In this document: positions 1 to 8,463 of the stretch, one piece after another | Layout of the letters: the number at the start of each line of letters is the position of its first letter | How positions within the stretch are numbered: position 1 is the stretch's first letter | From: Candidatus Heimdallarchaeota archaeon | GTDB lineage: Archaea; Asgardarchaeota; Heimdallarchaeia; Heimdallarchaeales; Heimdallarchaeaceae | DNA: 64,000 nucleotides | Direction: 5' to 3' | Assembly (NCBI GenBank): GCA_030668875.1 | Contig: DAOVER010000009.1 | Location: 1-64,000, forward strand | The notes under the pieces: model-generated | Told to the model about the DNA's origin: nothing | The model's input: only the letters and a program-made list of their open reading frames with translations | The model's database searches: none | Translations under genes and position numbers: made by a program

Positions 1-225
1 AGGATCCATCGTTTATTCAAGCGATTACAAAAACAAGAAGAGAAGAATGTTGCATTAGTCAGTCATGGAGCTGTGATTAACTTAATATTTGTTTATTTGA
101 CACGAACCGACCCTTCTCAATTCTATAGCTTTTTCGTCAAACCTTGTTCCATTACACATATACAATTGAAACCTGATGGAACATACAAAATGGAAGGATT
201 TAATGAGACTAAACATTTATCTTAA
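1..225 (+). CDS. Histidine phosphatase family protein, C-terminal part
   Basis: The frame is open from the window edge to a TAA at 223-225 and gives 74 residues of a C-terminus. It contains VALVSHGAVINLI, which matches the second conserved block of phosphoglycerate-mutase-like histidine phosphatases (the VSHGG.I motif with the acid-base-side histidine). The N-terminal RHG motif lies outside the window, so the substrate cannot be judged. The family removes phosphate from sugars, nucleotides or cofactors through a phosphohistidine intermediate. The next gene on the same strand starts 93 bases downstream with its own TATA box, so the two need not be co-transcribed. Confidence 0.75.
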   Translation, partial: RIHRLFKRLQKQEEKNVALVSHGAVINLIFVYLTRTDPSQFYSFFVKPCSITHIQLKPDGTYKMEGFNETKHLS

Positions 226-287
226 AGGAGTTCAATCAATTCTTGATTTAATTTCCTTTACAGCTATTTTTGCAAGAAGGGAAATTC

Positions 288-296
288 TTAATATAT
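288..296 (+). promoter_or_regulatory. TATA box for the redox protein at 319
   Basis: TTAATATAT is centred 27 bases before the ATG at 319, as expected for a leaderless archaeal transcript. It argues against the upstream ATG at 298, which lies almost inside the box. Confidence 0.6.
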
Positions 297-318
297 CATG
301 TGCTTTTTCTGTTTCCGT

Positions 319-750
319 ATGTCAAATATAACTAATGAAGTAGCCCAGTACTGGAACCAGGAGAGCAATTGTGCCCAAGCAGTAGCATGTGGAGTTCTTG
401 AATTCTATAAGCAAAATGATTGCATAGAAACAGTTCACAATGCAATGCTTGGCTTTGGAGGAGGCATGGGAGAAAGATCCATATGTGGTGCGGTCACCGG
501 GGGGTTAGCAGTTTTAGGTATACTGATGAGTAAAAAGGATTTAGAGAAAGACGATAAATCAGCTGTTTTTCGCAAATTTAAAGACTCTTTCAATAACAAA
601 TTTAAGACCTCGAATTGTGGAGAGATTTTAGCTGAATTCATTCTACCCGATGGTTCAGTTGATAAAGAAAACCCAGAAAGAAGATTGACATGCACTGGGG
701 CAGTTGAATTAGCTGCTTCAATTGTGAAAGACGTTCTTGATGAATTATGA
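319..750 (+). CDS. C_GCAxxG_C_C family redox protein
   Basis: This 143-residue soluble protein carries conserved cysteines in the C_GCAxxG_C_C pattern. They appear as NCAQAVACG near the N-terminus, then GFGGGMGERSICGAVTGG, and later SNCGEIL and LTCTGAV. The family is annotated as putative redox-active, sometimes membrane-associated; its substrate is unknown. The frame is open from an ATG at 298, but the TATA box at 288-296 places transcription initiation at about 319, and the second ATG (MSNITNEV) also fits the family length. The 3' end overlaps the convergent nucleotidyltransferase gene by six bases. Confidence 0.8.
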   Translation: MSNITNEVAQYWNQESNCAQAVACGVLEFYKQNDCIETVHNAMLGFGGGMGERSICGAVTGGLAVLGILMSKKDLEKDDKSAVFRKFKDSFNNKFKTSNCGEILAEFILPDGSVDKENPERRLTCTGAVELAASIVKDVLDEL

Positions 751-1890
751 ATTTTTCATAGAGCTTATTTTACTCTCTATAACGCTTTTTAATTCATCAA
801 AATTAGAGATGTTGTAACTAGATGATTTATCTTTCAAATACGAATCTATTTTTTCTTCAAATATCTCAATTGCATTTGTCATTTCGTCTAAATCTCCTCG
901 CGTTATTATTGGACTAAAATCTGGTAACTCTTGCATTTTGTAATCTTTCTCTATAATAGAATACGGCACATAAATCTCCCTTTTATCAATTGTCCCCTCC
1001 AAAAATGCAATCATTTTAGCGACCATTAGCTGTAACTCTGAAGCTTCATAAGAGAGTGAAAGAAGATTACGATTTTTGCACGAGGAACGCATTTTGTTGA
1101 GATATTCAACAATCCCAATGTGCTCTTCATCAACATTTATTTTTTCTCTTTCTGGTTTGAGAATCTCTTCTGTTTTCTTTTTGATCATCATTTTAATTTC
1201 TTCATCTAAATCCAATATAATATTCAGTGCTTGAGAAAGATCATCAGTTTGGACTAGACAATTTACCTTCGATTCGAAGTCTTTAGGTAAAAACTTTAGA
1301 GAACATGCTTCATTTAAATTTCTTCCCCAATTGTATTTATAGTAAGTGTTATTTAAACGAGCAAGAGCAGTAATCATATGAAAAACTGTATGCCAAATGC
1401 TCATTCTAGCATTTAGTAAATCACCCTTCCTTTGAGCTTTCATGATATTCTGAAAACCATCAGAAAGATTGTAATGTTTTTCTATTAATCTCAAATTCTC
1501 TTCTTCATCAGCAATAATTTTTCGAACATTTTCCTGTAAATCCCTAAATCTCGCTAATGTTTTGTCATCTCTATAGTAAATGACATCGCAATCTAGTATT
1601 CCTCCAATTGGAAACAAGAAATAACTATTCTTAATAGACTCTATATTTTCTTCTTGTTGACTCCAGACGCTCTCCCAACAGTCTACTCCAATATTCTTAT
1701 ACCTAAAATTCCAGGGTAGGGAGGTAATACCTGAATATCTTTTTTCTGCATCTACAAGGACAAACACGTCAACATCAGAAAATTCATTGAAAGTCCCTCT
1801 TGCGTATGAACCATAAACTACAATCAAATCTATATGCTCTTTATATTCTTCAAGTAATTTCTCCTTGAAGTATGATATTAATTCATGCAT
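745..1890 (-). CDS. Nucleotidyltransferase domain protein (pol beta-like fold)
   Basis: A 381-residue protein whose N-terminus holds the nucleotidyltransferase signature GSYARG followed by SDVDVFVLVD (residues about 27-47). This is the G-S-x-R-G/D-x-D pair that binds metal and NTP. A further acidic segment, LDCDVIYY, lies near residue 100. The rest is helical with charged stretches and could be a HEPN-like or substrate-binding region; I recognise no other domain. Family members include antibiotic nucleotidyltransferases, MNT antitoxins and tRNA-modifying enzymes, so the substrate is open. No toxin-like partner gene adjoins it. A TATA box at 1911-1921 supports the ATG at 1890. Confidence 0.7.
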   Translation of the reverse strand: MHELISYFKEKLLEEYKEHIDLIVVYGSYARGTFNEFSDVDVFVLVDAEKRYSGITSLPWNFRYKNIGVDCWESVWSQQEENIESIKNSYFLFPIGGILDCDVIYYRDDKTLARFRDLQENVRKIIADEEENLRLIEKHYNLSDGFQNIMKAQRKGDLLNARMSIWHTVFHMITALARLNNTYYKYNWGRNLNEACSLKFLPKDFESKVNCLVQTDDLSQALNIILDLDEEIKMMIKKKTEEILKPEREKINVDEEHIGIVEYLNKMRSSCKNRNLLSLSYEASELQLMVAKMIAFLEGTIDKREIYVPYSIIEKDYKMQELPDFSPIITRGDLDEMTNAIEIFEEKIDSYLKDKSSSYNISNFDELKSVIESKISSMKNS

Positions 1891-1910
1891 TACATGATAT
1901 CCAACTGTAA

Positions 1911-1921
1911 TTTATATAAAA
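1911..1921 (-). promoter_or_regulatory. TATA box for the nucleotidyltransferase gene
   Basis: On the minus strand the run reads TTTTATATAAA, centred about 25 bases before the ATG at 1890. This implies a leaderless or nearly leaderless message. Confidence 0.55.
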
Positions 1922-1966
1922 TTGTCTTACGAAAACAGGATTTTAAAAAAAGAAAGAAAAAGGGAA

Positions 1967-3127
1967 TTATGTTTCAATAACTGTTATACTTCCAGTATCT
2001 GTAATCAACTCGAAATCGTAGAGATTTCCTGCTGTACCATAGTTTGAAGAGGAGTAGCCATTTTCATTTCCGAGTATATCTACACTTCCAGTACTTGTTG
2101 AACCATAAAACTGATATCCAATTGTAGCATTAAAGAAGAAATCAACTGTTATACTTCCAGTAGATGTATCCACATCGAAAAATGCTAAGAATTGGAATGG
2201 GTAAACGATGTTTTGCGATATTACCATATTAATTGATCCTGTATTTGTATTAATATCCCATGTCATGTTATCAATAGATATTAGATCAATAAACCTGAAA
2301 TCAACGCTACCTGTTTTTGTATCAATTAACGCATAAGAATCATTTAAAGCTGTTCTTACACCTAAGTCAACATCTATTCGTCCAGTGTCTGTTATAAGGT
2401 TTAAACCGTTCAATGTTGAATTGACAGAGTTTCTCATATCAAGATCAATACTTCCGGTATCAGACTGTAAATCAATACTTGCTATAACTAAACTGTCAAT
2501 GGCTTCAGTCGATAGGGATACACTTCCGGTACTTGCTTCAACGAAAATGTCAGCAGTTACTGCGGGGTTGATATAAACGGAGATATCGTATGTAAACACC
2601 TTTTTATCCCAGAAGAAGAAATCAAAATCTCCTGAATAAAAGCTTATTTCCATCGTATCATTATTTAGATACGTAGTCGTAAAGTTCATCGCATCCAATA
2701 GAGATGAATCGTCTCTACCATATACTTCAACTATAGCCTCAAATGGTTTTGTCAGTGTGTTATCATAGAAAATTTCAATTGAACCAACTTTGTTATTTAT
2801 AGTAAGATTCAGATTAGTATATTCCATTGATGTTTCATCATAGCTGTATGTACCAATGTGTTGATAATTAATAACACCAAGAATGCTAAAAAGAATTATT
2901 GGAGTTATTATGACAACTATTATACCCACAGATAATCCTAGAATGACTTTTCGGCGTCGTTTAGGTTTTCCATTATCATATTCCACCTTTGGTTGGGAAG
3001 GAGTTTTTGATTCAATAGGCATAGCAGTAAGAACACCTTTAACCAGCTCGATTTTTGAACCACATTTGTGGCAAAAATCTGCTTTATCGGCTAGTTGAGA
3101 TCCACATTTTGTGCAAAATTCTGTAAT
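1967..3127 (-). CDS. Zinc-ribbon, single-TM protein with DUF4097-like beta repeats
   Basis: From the ATG at 3022 the protein has a basic stretch, one membrane helix (ILGLSVGIIVVIITPII) and an outer region with about nine TGSI/TGSV repeats spaced 20-35 residues apart, typical of DUF4097-type beta-helix proteins. In the same frame upstream of that ATG lies a clear zinc ribbon (FCTKCG, then FCHKCG), coded by 3022-3127. No ATG, GTG or TTG precedes the first cysteine pair in this frame: a TGA stands at 3134-3136. Translation must therefore begin at ATT (3125-3127), which has an AGGTGA seven bases upstream, or at GTG (3135-3137) with a one-base shift in the A8 run. Full length would be about 386 residues. 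Function unknown; the layout suggests a membrane sensor or scaffold. Confidence 0.65.
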   Translation of the reverse strand: MTEFCTKCGSQLADKADFCHKCGSKIELVKGVLTAMPIESKTPSQPKVEYDNGKPKRRRKVILGLSVGIIVVIITPIILFSILGVINYQHIGTYSYDETSMEYTNLNLTINNKVGSIEIFYDNTLTKPFEAIVEVYGRDDSSLLDAMNFTTTYLNNDTMEISFYSGDFDFFFWDKKVFTYDISVYINPAVTADIFVEASTGSVSLSTEAIDSLVIASIDLQSDTGSIDLDMRNSVNSTLNGLNLITDTGRIDVDLGVRTALNDSYALIDTKTGSVDFRFIDLISIDNMTWDINTNTGSINMVISQNIVYPFQFLAFFDVDTSTGSITVDFFFNATIGYQFYGSTSTGSVDILGNENGYSSSNYGTAGNLYDFELITDTGSITVIET

Positions 3128-3133
3128 TTTTTT

Positions 3134-3139
3134 TCACCT
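3134..3139 (-). promoter_or_regulatory. Shine-Dalgarno AGGTGA before an ATT start
   Basis: The minus strand reads AGGTGA, complementary to the archaeal 16S 3' end, seven A residues before ATT at 3125-3127. A TATA-like box (GTTTTATAA, around 3182-3190) would give a leader of roughly 30 bases, consistent with SD-led translation. The embedded GTG has no SD of its own. Confidence 0.45.
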
Positions 3140-3233
3140 TATTTTATTTAATTACTGTTAAAGTAGAACAGCTAACCGATAGTTATAAAACTATGCAATT
3201 AAAGAATTATCGAAATTGGTTTCTAAACTATGC

Positions 3234-3500
3234 TTAGATTGATAGAATATACTTAACTTCATCCTGACGAGCAAGGATTTGTTCCCGCCTATGCAATATG
3301 TCATTTGAAATTGAGTGATGCCCTTCTGAAAAGAGTCTTGTTGCTAGTTTCTGAAATTCTCTAGCTTGAGTTTCTAATTCTCTTAATTCTAAATCATATC
3401 GTGTGAAATGTCCGGGAAAACTACTAGGTTTTTGCTTTACATCAATCTCTGATGTAAAGAAATATTTCTGCTTTACTTTGTTTAAAGCTAATACGGACAT
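3234..3500 (-). CDS. Small hypothetical helical protein
   Basis: An 88-residue soluble protein that I do not recognise. It is rich in charged residues and predicted to be mostly helical after residue 30 (RELETQAREFQKLATRLF and later ILHRREQILARQDEVKYI), so a short coiled coil is possible. An ATG at 3515 also opens the frame. The ATG at 3500 is preferred because the TATA-like box at 3525-3534 is centred 30 bases upstream of it. There are no cysteines or membrane segments. It stands alone between the zinc-ribbon protein and the lipoate ligase. Confidence 0.5.
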   Translation of the reverse strand: MSVLALNKVKQKYFFTSEIDVKQKPSSFPGHFTRYDLELRELETQAREFQKLATRLFSEGHHSISNDILHRREQILARQDEVKYILSI

Positions 3501-3524
3501 TTCAAGCCTACCCAACTTCAGACC

Positions 3525-3534
3525 TTTAATAAAC
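3525..3534 (-). promoter_or_regulatory. TATA-like box for the small helical protein
   Basis: The minus strand reads GTTTATTAAA, centred about 30 bases before the ATG at 3500. Confidence 0.45.
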
Positions 3535-3583
3535 TTTCTAATACACTAAAATAGCTTTTACGAGCTTTTGAGAAGTAAGTTTT

Positions 3584-4339
3584 TTACTCTCTTCGCTTAT
3601 TTTGTATCCATACATCTTTGTTATAAACGCTAGTTCTGAGTTTATCCGCTAACACTTTCTCAGAATTCGAAAGGAAGCTTTGTTCAAATTTCACATCAAT
3701 TTTCTCTTCTAACTTTCGGGTTATAGTTTTCTTCAATGCTCGCAGATTCTTGATTGGCAGATTTATTGATGGAAAATACCTACTTTCACTCTTATCTGTA
3801 GATTCAGCTGTTTTTGATAAGAGACTACTCTCTATATGTGTGAGATTAGAATCAAAGAGTAGAGTAGCATGGTGCAAGTACCATCCTTTTTTCAAATAAC
3901 CAGCAGATCCAGAAACTTTCTTGCCTTGGTATAAAATATTAGAAGAACCTTCTTTCTCTATATTTGTAAAACCAAGATCAACTAAAGAATCAATAATCAG
4001 TTTGGTGAAAAACCCACTAAGCTGATCAGTGTCATCTAAATCTGGAAAGTTGCTCCGATTAATGAAGAAGCTAATGTTAAGATTTCCACCATCATGAAAA
4101 ACAGCCTCTCCACCAGACATTCTTCGTCCAATTTCAATGTTATTTAGTAAACAGTATGTATTATCAACTTCTTGACTCAGATTCTGCCCCCTTCCTACAA
4201 CAACTGACTTAGGATTTTGCCAGAAACGAACAGTCATTTGATAATTAGAAATTGGAAGATTAGAAAAGATAGCTTCTTCTAGAGCTAAGTTATAATGTAA
4301 ATCGTCAAAGGTTGCTTCTAGTACTCTTCCCTTTATCAT
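3584..4339 (-). CDS. Lipoate-protein ligase A family protein
   Basis: A 251-residue member of the BPL/LPL catalytic superfamily. The core is visible in order: RFWQNPKSVVVGRGQN, then the lipoate-binding GRRMSGGEAVFHDGGNLNIS (variant of RR.SGGG.V.HD.GN), then the catalytic-lysine block QGKKVSGSAGYLKKG. These enzymes attach lipoate or a related acyl group to a lysine of 2-oxoacid dehydrogenase E2 or glycine cleavage H protein. The accessory C-terminal domain of E. coli LplA is mostly missing, as in archaeal two-subunit ligases and in lipoyl transferases, so either role is possible. It starts inside the last codons of the phosphatase gene (4-base overlap), so the two form an operon. Confidence 0.85.
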   Translation of the reverse strand: MIKGRVLEATFDDLHYNLALEEAIFSNLPISNYQMTVRFWQNPKSVVVGRGQNLSQEVDNTYCLLNNIEIGRRMSGGEAVFHDGGNLNISFFINRSNFPDLDDTDQLSGFFTKLIIDSLVDLGFTNIEKEGSSNILYQGKKVSGSAGYLKKGWYLHHATLLFDSNLTHIESSLLSKTAESTDKSESRYFPSINLPIKNLRALKKTITRKLEEKIDVKFEQSFLSNSEKVLADKLRTSVYNKDVWIQNKRRE

Positions 4340-4995
4340 GGGCGAAGTCTTTCCTTAATTCGTTCTAAGGTTTTTTGCTCAATTCCACAACTTACCAAAT
4401 ATTTCTCTATGCCACCATGATCTTCAATTTGTTCTATTAGGAATTCCATATCTCCAGCCTGAGTAAACTCATCTGTAGCAAGATAGTCTTGAATGATATT
4501 TTCCTCAGGAGCATTGAGTAGGAGGAGAAGTATTGCCGAAGATATTCCTGTTCTATCTCTACCTGCATGGCAATGCATAACAAAATTCATATTTTCAGGT
4601 CTAGAAATAACATTGATTAATCTTCGAATTTGGGGTTTGTTACGAAATAGTGAGTACCATACAAATTGTTTGTAGAAAGGCAAGGTATCTACGCCTGCTT
4701 GCACTAAAACTTCGGGAGGCATTGAGATATCGTAATGGACCCAGAAATAGTTGAAATTGTGAAGAAAAGTGTCATTGTAAGAAGCATAACCAATTTCTAC
4801 CGCAGAACGAAGATCAATTATGCTATTTATTCCAATTCCTTTAAGGTTTAATAGAAGTTCAGGAGATTGATGGGGAATCGGCGTTGCGGAACGATAAATG
4901 ATGTTTGGCTTGATATAAGTTTGATTAAATTGAGCCACATCTCTAAAGTTACCTATAGTGTTCTGAACACTCTCTAGAGCTAATTTGAAATCCAC
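4336..4995 (-). CDS. Protein tyrosine/serine phosphatase
   Basis: A 219-residue protein with the C-x5-R active-site loop HCHAGRDRTGIS near residue 142. The N-terminal NFRDVAQ and later YRSATP blocks are typical of the tyrosine phosphatase family related to Mycobacterium PtpB. The upstream aspartate-rich segment (IIDLRSAVEIGY) is the usual structural block. It is expected to dephosphorylate phosphotyrosine, phosphoserine or phosphoinositide substrates in the cytoplasm. The start is a GTG with a GAGG about eight bases upstream. It is the first gene of an operon with the lipoate ligase. Confidence 0.85.
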   Translation of the reverse strand: MDFKLALESVQNTIGNFRDVAQFNQTYIKPNIIYRSATPIPHQSPELLLNLKGIGINSIIDLRSAVEIGYASYNDTFLHNFNYFWVHYDISMPPEVLVQAGVDTLPFYKQFVWYSLFRNKPQIRRLINVISRPENMNFVMHCHAGRDRTGISSAILLLLLNAPEENIIQDYLATDEFTQAGDMEFLIEQIEDHGGIEKYLVSCGIEQKTLERIKERLRP

Positions 4996-5219
4996 AATAT
5001 TTTCCTCAATTCATCTCTTTACCAGATAATAATATCATTGTCCTATTTCAAGTTTTCATAATACTCTAGTAATAGGATAATAATACGTACAATACATTTT
5101 CAATATGAGTATAAAAGTCATATTTTCTTTTTGTTCCTTACTATATATAATATATAGAGAAGAATTCAGAGCATAGAATATGTCGATAATGGTTAAGTAA
5201 AAACGTAGACCATGACATC

Positions 5220-6194
5220 ATGATGCTAATGAAAAAAAAAGCAACAATATTCGGAATACTTGTTCTAGGTATTTTAGTAGTAAGCAATTTTGCTTTTGCT
5301 GCAGAAACCCTAGTAATTGAAGGATCAAACACTGTTTATCCTATAGCCAACTTAGCTTCAGCTAGGTTCCAAGAAATAAATTCAGATATAACTGTAACAG
5401 TAGGTGGTGCAGGTTCTGGAGCAGGAATTGCTACATTAATCAACGGTCAATGTGATATAGCAGATGCTTCCCGTTATCCCAAAGAATCTGAAATCACTGA
5501 ATCAAATTCTAGTGGTGTTGTGTTAAGAGTCCATACAATAGCTAAAGATGGTATTGTTATAATTATTCACCCCGATAATCCAATTAACGAACTTACAAAA
5601 CAACAGATCACAGACATCTACAATGGAACAATTACTACATGGTCAACTTTAGGAATCACACTTGCTTTAGATGGAATTAAGGTTCTTGAAAGAGATGAAA
5701 GTTCAGGAACTCATGATTATTTCAACGAATTCTTTCTAGCAAAACAAGAAGTAAACGCAAGCAACCTATATGCATATGGTCAATATGCTTCAACTAGTCA
5801 ATTGTTTGAAGTTGTAGCAACTGAAGTTAATGCAATTGGTTATGGTGGCCTTGGTTATGTTGATGAAACCATCAAAGCAGTTTCTGTAGATGATGGTTCT
5901 GGAGCAGTAGCACCAAGCGTAACAACAGTTAGAGATGATTCATATCCTGTTAGTAGACCTCTTTACATGATTACTGATGGAGAACCAGCTGGTCTAGCAA
6001 AGGAATTCATTGACTTCATTATGTCTTATGAAGGTCAATCAATTGTATATTACACTGGATACATTCCAGTTGGAGAATATACAGAGGATTATGACCCAAC
6101 TGAAGGATTATCCACCTCCTTTGGATTTATTGCTATACCTCTAGCTATTGGTATAACTGCTCTAGCTATACATAGAAGAAAGAAAGGAAACTAG
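5220..6194 (+). CDS. pstS: Phosphate ABC transporter substrate-binding protein PstS
   Basis: A 324-residue protein. It has a signal peptide (lysines, then a hydrophobic stretch ending NFAFAAE), and the mature part begins with the PstS-like LVIEGSNTVYPIA. Phosphate-ligand segments include GGAGSGAGIATL, DIADASRYP and ERDESSGTHDYF. Unlike bacterial PstS it ends with a hydrophobic helix (FIAIPLAIGITALAIH) and RRKKGN, so it is anchored in the cytoplasmic membrane from outside. ATG codons at 5220, 5223 and 5229 are all possible starts. A very AT-rich box at 5143-5158 is the likely promoter. A hairpin and T run follow the stop, so pstS may be transcribed in excess over the transporter genes. Confidence 0.93.
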   Translation: MMLMKKKATIFGILVLGILVVSNFAFAAETLVIEGSNTVYPIANLASARFQEINSDITVTVGGAGSGAGIATLINGQCDIADASRYPKESEITESNSSGVVLRVHTIAKDGIVIIIHPDNPINELTKQQITDIYNGTITTWSTLGITLALDGIKVLERDESSGTHDYFNEFFLAKQEVNASNLYAYGQYASTSQLFEVVATEVNAIGYGGLGYVDETIKAVSVDDGSGAVAPSVTTVRDDSYPVSRPLYMITDGEPAGLAKEFIDFIMSYEGQSIVYYTGYIPVGEYTEDYDPTEGLSTSFGFIAIPLAIGITALAIHRRKKGN

Positions 6195-6221
6195 AGAGAA
6201 TTTACTCTTTCTCTTTTTTTT
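6195..6221 (+). terminator. Hairpin plus T run after pstS
   Basis: AGAGAA (6195-6200) pairs with TTCTCT (6209-6214) around an eight-base loop and runs straight into a T8 tract. It would end or attenuate transcription between pstS and pstCA. Confidence 0.6.
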
Positions 6222-6273
6222 ATAAATTCAAGTTACTATATCAAAGCTACTTCACTAGAAGAGATGTATAACC

Positions 6274-8451
6274 ATGCAGATACGAAAAAGGAAAAAAAAT
6301 GACACAGAGCACAATGAAGATACTATACAATTGAATGATGTGGATGATTTCAAGGAATTAACATCAAAACATTCAGATTCAAAATCTTTAAAGCTAAGAA
6401 GAGGAATGAATAGTGGAGTGAAATATTTTCTTGCTGTAATGGCAATTTTCGCAAGTTTATTGACATTATTTATCACTTTATATTTAATCATTGAAGCTTT
6501 ACCAGTCATGTCAAGTTTTGTGCAGATTGGAGAGCTTTTATTTGATAATGAATGGAATCCAAAGAATGAACAATTTGGAGCATTTAATTTATTATTAAGT
6601 TCACTTATCGTAACATTTTATGCAATAATAATAGCAGTACCCTTTGGGATTGGGATTGGAATACTAATGGCTGAATTTCTTCCTCAAAAAGCAAGACGTT
6701 TTATTAAACCGATGATTGAAATCATCTCAGCTATACCTTCTGTCATTATGGGTCTAATTGCTTTCCGTTATCTTGCCATTCTTATTCAGCAAACATCTTT
6801 TGCTCTAGGAATGCAAGAACTTCTAAGTTCAGGAAGAGTAGCAATAACCGCATCAATTACTCTAGCTTTTATGACAGTGCCTATGATAGCTAGTTTAACT
6901 GATGATGCACTACGCACTGTTCCAAAAAACCTGAAGAACGCTTCTCTTGCAATGGGAAGCAGTAAATGGGAATCAGTATCCAAGGTTTCTGTCCCATATA
7001 TTAAATCATCAATTATATCAGCTGTAATTCTTGCATTTGGTAGAGTGATCGGTGAAACAATGGTTGTTTTAATGGTTGTTTCTAACAACCCTGCACTCAA
7101 TAAGGGTTGGTTTAATCCATTCCAAGAGATTTATGCACTCCCTTCCGCGATCGCAGGAGAAATTGGTGATATTGTTATTGGTGATGCTCAGTGGAGTGCT
7201 CTATTTTTCCTTGGTTTGGAATTATTAGTAGTTTCGTTCATTATTACCACTATTGGAAGAAACATTGCACAAGGTAAAATCTCTTTCAAATTTTTACGTA
7301 GAATGTTTAAGAAAGAATGTTGGCAACTTAAGGAAACAGAATTTACTATCGGAGATAATGCTTTCAAAATATTTCTACTAAGGTTAAGAAAAGTGTTGAC
7401 GGGTAGAGTTCCAAAAACTACTGACAAAAAGAGTCGTAACGAGCCTTCAGATACACAAGAGCAAGAAACAAGAGCAAAGGTTGAAGTTCCAGATAAGAGG
7501 GTTAATAACAATGAAGAATTAGTGCAAGAGAAAAATCAACTAAAAGAATTCTATTCCAATTTCAAAAAAGACAGTTCTTCAAGAAAATTATCAAGAGAAC
7601 GAATTTTCAAGATAGTATTTTATGGATTACTTTTTGTAATTTTAGGCGTTTTAATAACAGTATTTATCATTGTAAGTTACAATGGGGTTAGAGATTTATG
7701 GCCTATTGATTTTATTCAGGGTCCTACATATTCCTATATGCAAGCTGGTCATTATGGTTACTTGAAACCAACCCTTGGAACTATTATTGTTGTTGGCACT
7801 GCCGCATTAGTAGGATTACCAATCTCAACATCTGCTGGAATTTACCTACACTTCTACATAAGACCCACAAATAGAATAGGTAATGTGATAAGAAATGCAA
7901 TTCAAAACATCTCAACTGTCCCAAGTGTGGTTGTAGGCCTCTTTGGATGGGGGATTTTTGTTAATCTTTTTGGATGGGGAAAAAGTGTATTAGCTGGAGG
8001 TTTCACATTAATGATTATGATGATACCAATAGCTACTTCAACAACTATTGAAGCTGTTAAGCAAGTACCATTAACGATTAGACATAACGCGCTAGCTTTG
8101 GGATCAACTAAGTGGGAAAGTATTAAAGATCACAATCTCCGTTACTCGTTTACATCAATTATTACAGGGTATCTGTTTTCGATATCTAGAGTTATAGGCG
8201 AAACTGCACCAATTATCCTAACAGTAGCAGCTTCAGTATATTCACCAAGTATTTTCCCAGACAGCCTAGTTAACACTGGTGTCTCCATGTTACCATTTGA
8301 CATCTATATTTTAGGCTTATTTACAGACAAATTATATCCAAACAGTTTTAGTTGGGCAATGACATGTGCTTTGATTTTATTACTACTTGCTGTAGGTTTG
8401 TTTATTCTAGGACAAATTCTCAGATCAAAGTTTCAAGTAAAATATGAATAA
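6274..8451 (+). CDS. Fused phosphate ABC transporter permease PstC-PstA
   Basis: This 725-residue protein is two complete permeases in one chain. The first half (to about 350) carries PstC-type segments: SAIPSVIMGLIAF, then the EAA-like loop LRTVPKNLKNASLAMGSSKW and FGRVIGETMVVL. A charged linker of about 110 residues follows. The second half carries PstA-type segments: STVPSVVVGLFGW, then VPLTIRHNALALGSTKW and SRVIGETAPIILT. PstC and PstA are separate proteins in most organisms and form the heterodimeric phosphate channel. There is no internal stop or start signal between the halves, so this is a real fusion. It sits between pstS and pstB. Confidence 0.92.
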   Translation: MQIRKRKKNDTEHNEDTIQLNDVDDFKELTSKHSDSKSLKLRRGMNSGVKYFLAVMAIFASLLTLFITLYLIIEALPVMSSFVQIGELLFDNEWNPKNEQFGAFNLLLSSLIVTFYAIIIAVPFGIGIGILMAEFLPQKARRFIKPMIEIISAIPSVIMGLIAFRYLAILIQQTSFALGMQELLSSGRVAITASITLAFMTVPMIASLTDDALRTVPKNLKNASLAMGSSKWESVSKVSVPYIKSSIISAVILAFGRVIGETMVVLMVVSNNPALNKGWFNPFQEIYALPSAIAGEIGDIVIGDAQWSALFFLGLELLVVSFIITTIGRNIAQGKISFKFLRRMFKKECWQLKETEFTIGDNAFKIFLLRLRKVLTGRVPKTTDKKSRNEPSDTQEQETRAKVEVPDKRVNNNEELVQEKNQLKEFYSNFKKDSSSRKLSRERIFKIVFYGLLFVILGVLITVFIIVSYNGVRDLWPIDFIQGPTYSYMQAGHYGYLKPTLGTIIVVGTAALVGLPISTSAGIYLHFYIRPTNRIGNVIRNAIQNISTVPSVVVGLFGWGIFVNLFGWGKSVLAGGFTLMIMMIPIATSTTIEAVKQVPLTIRHNALALGSTKWESIKDHNLRYSFTSIITGYLFSISRVIGETAPIILTVAASVYSPSIFPDSLVNTGVSMLPFDIYILGLFTDKLYPNSFSWAMTCALILLLLAVGLFILGQILRSKFQVKYE

Positions 8452-8463
8452 AGAGGAATTATA

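Noticed and set aside
1967..2830. Tandem DNA repeat array
   Set aside because: The TGSI/TGSV pattern is repeated only at protein level; the DNA units differ in length and sequence.
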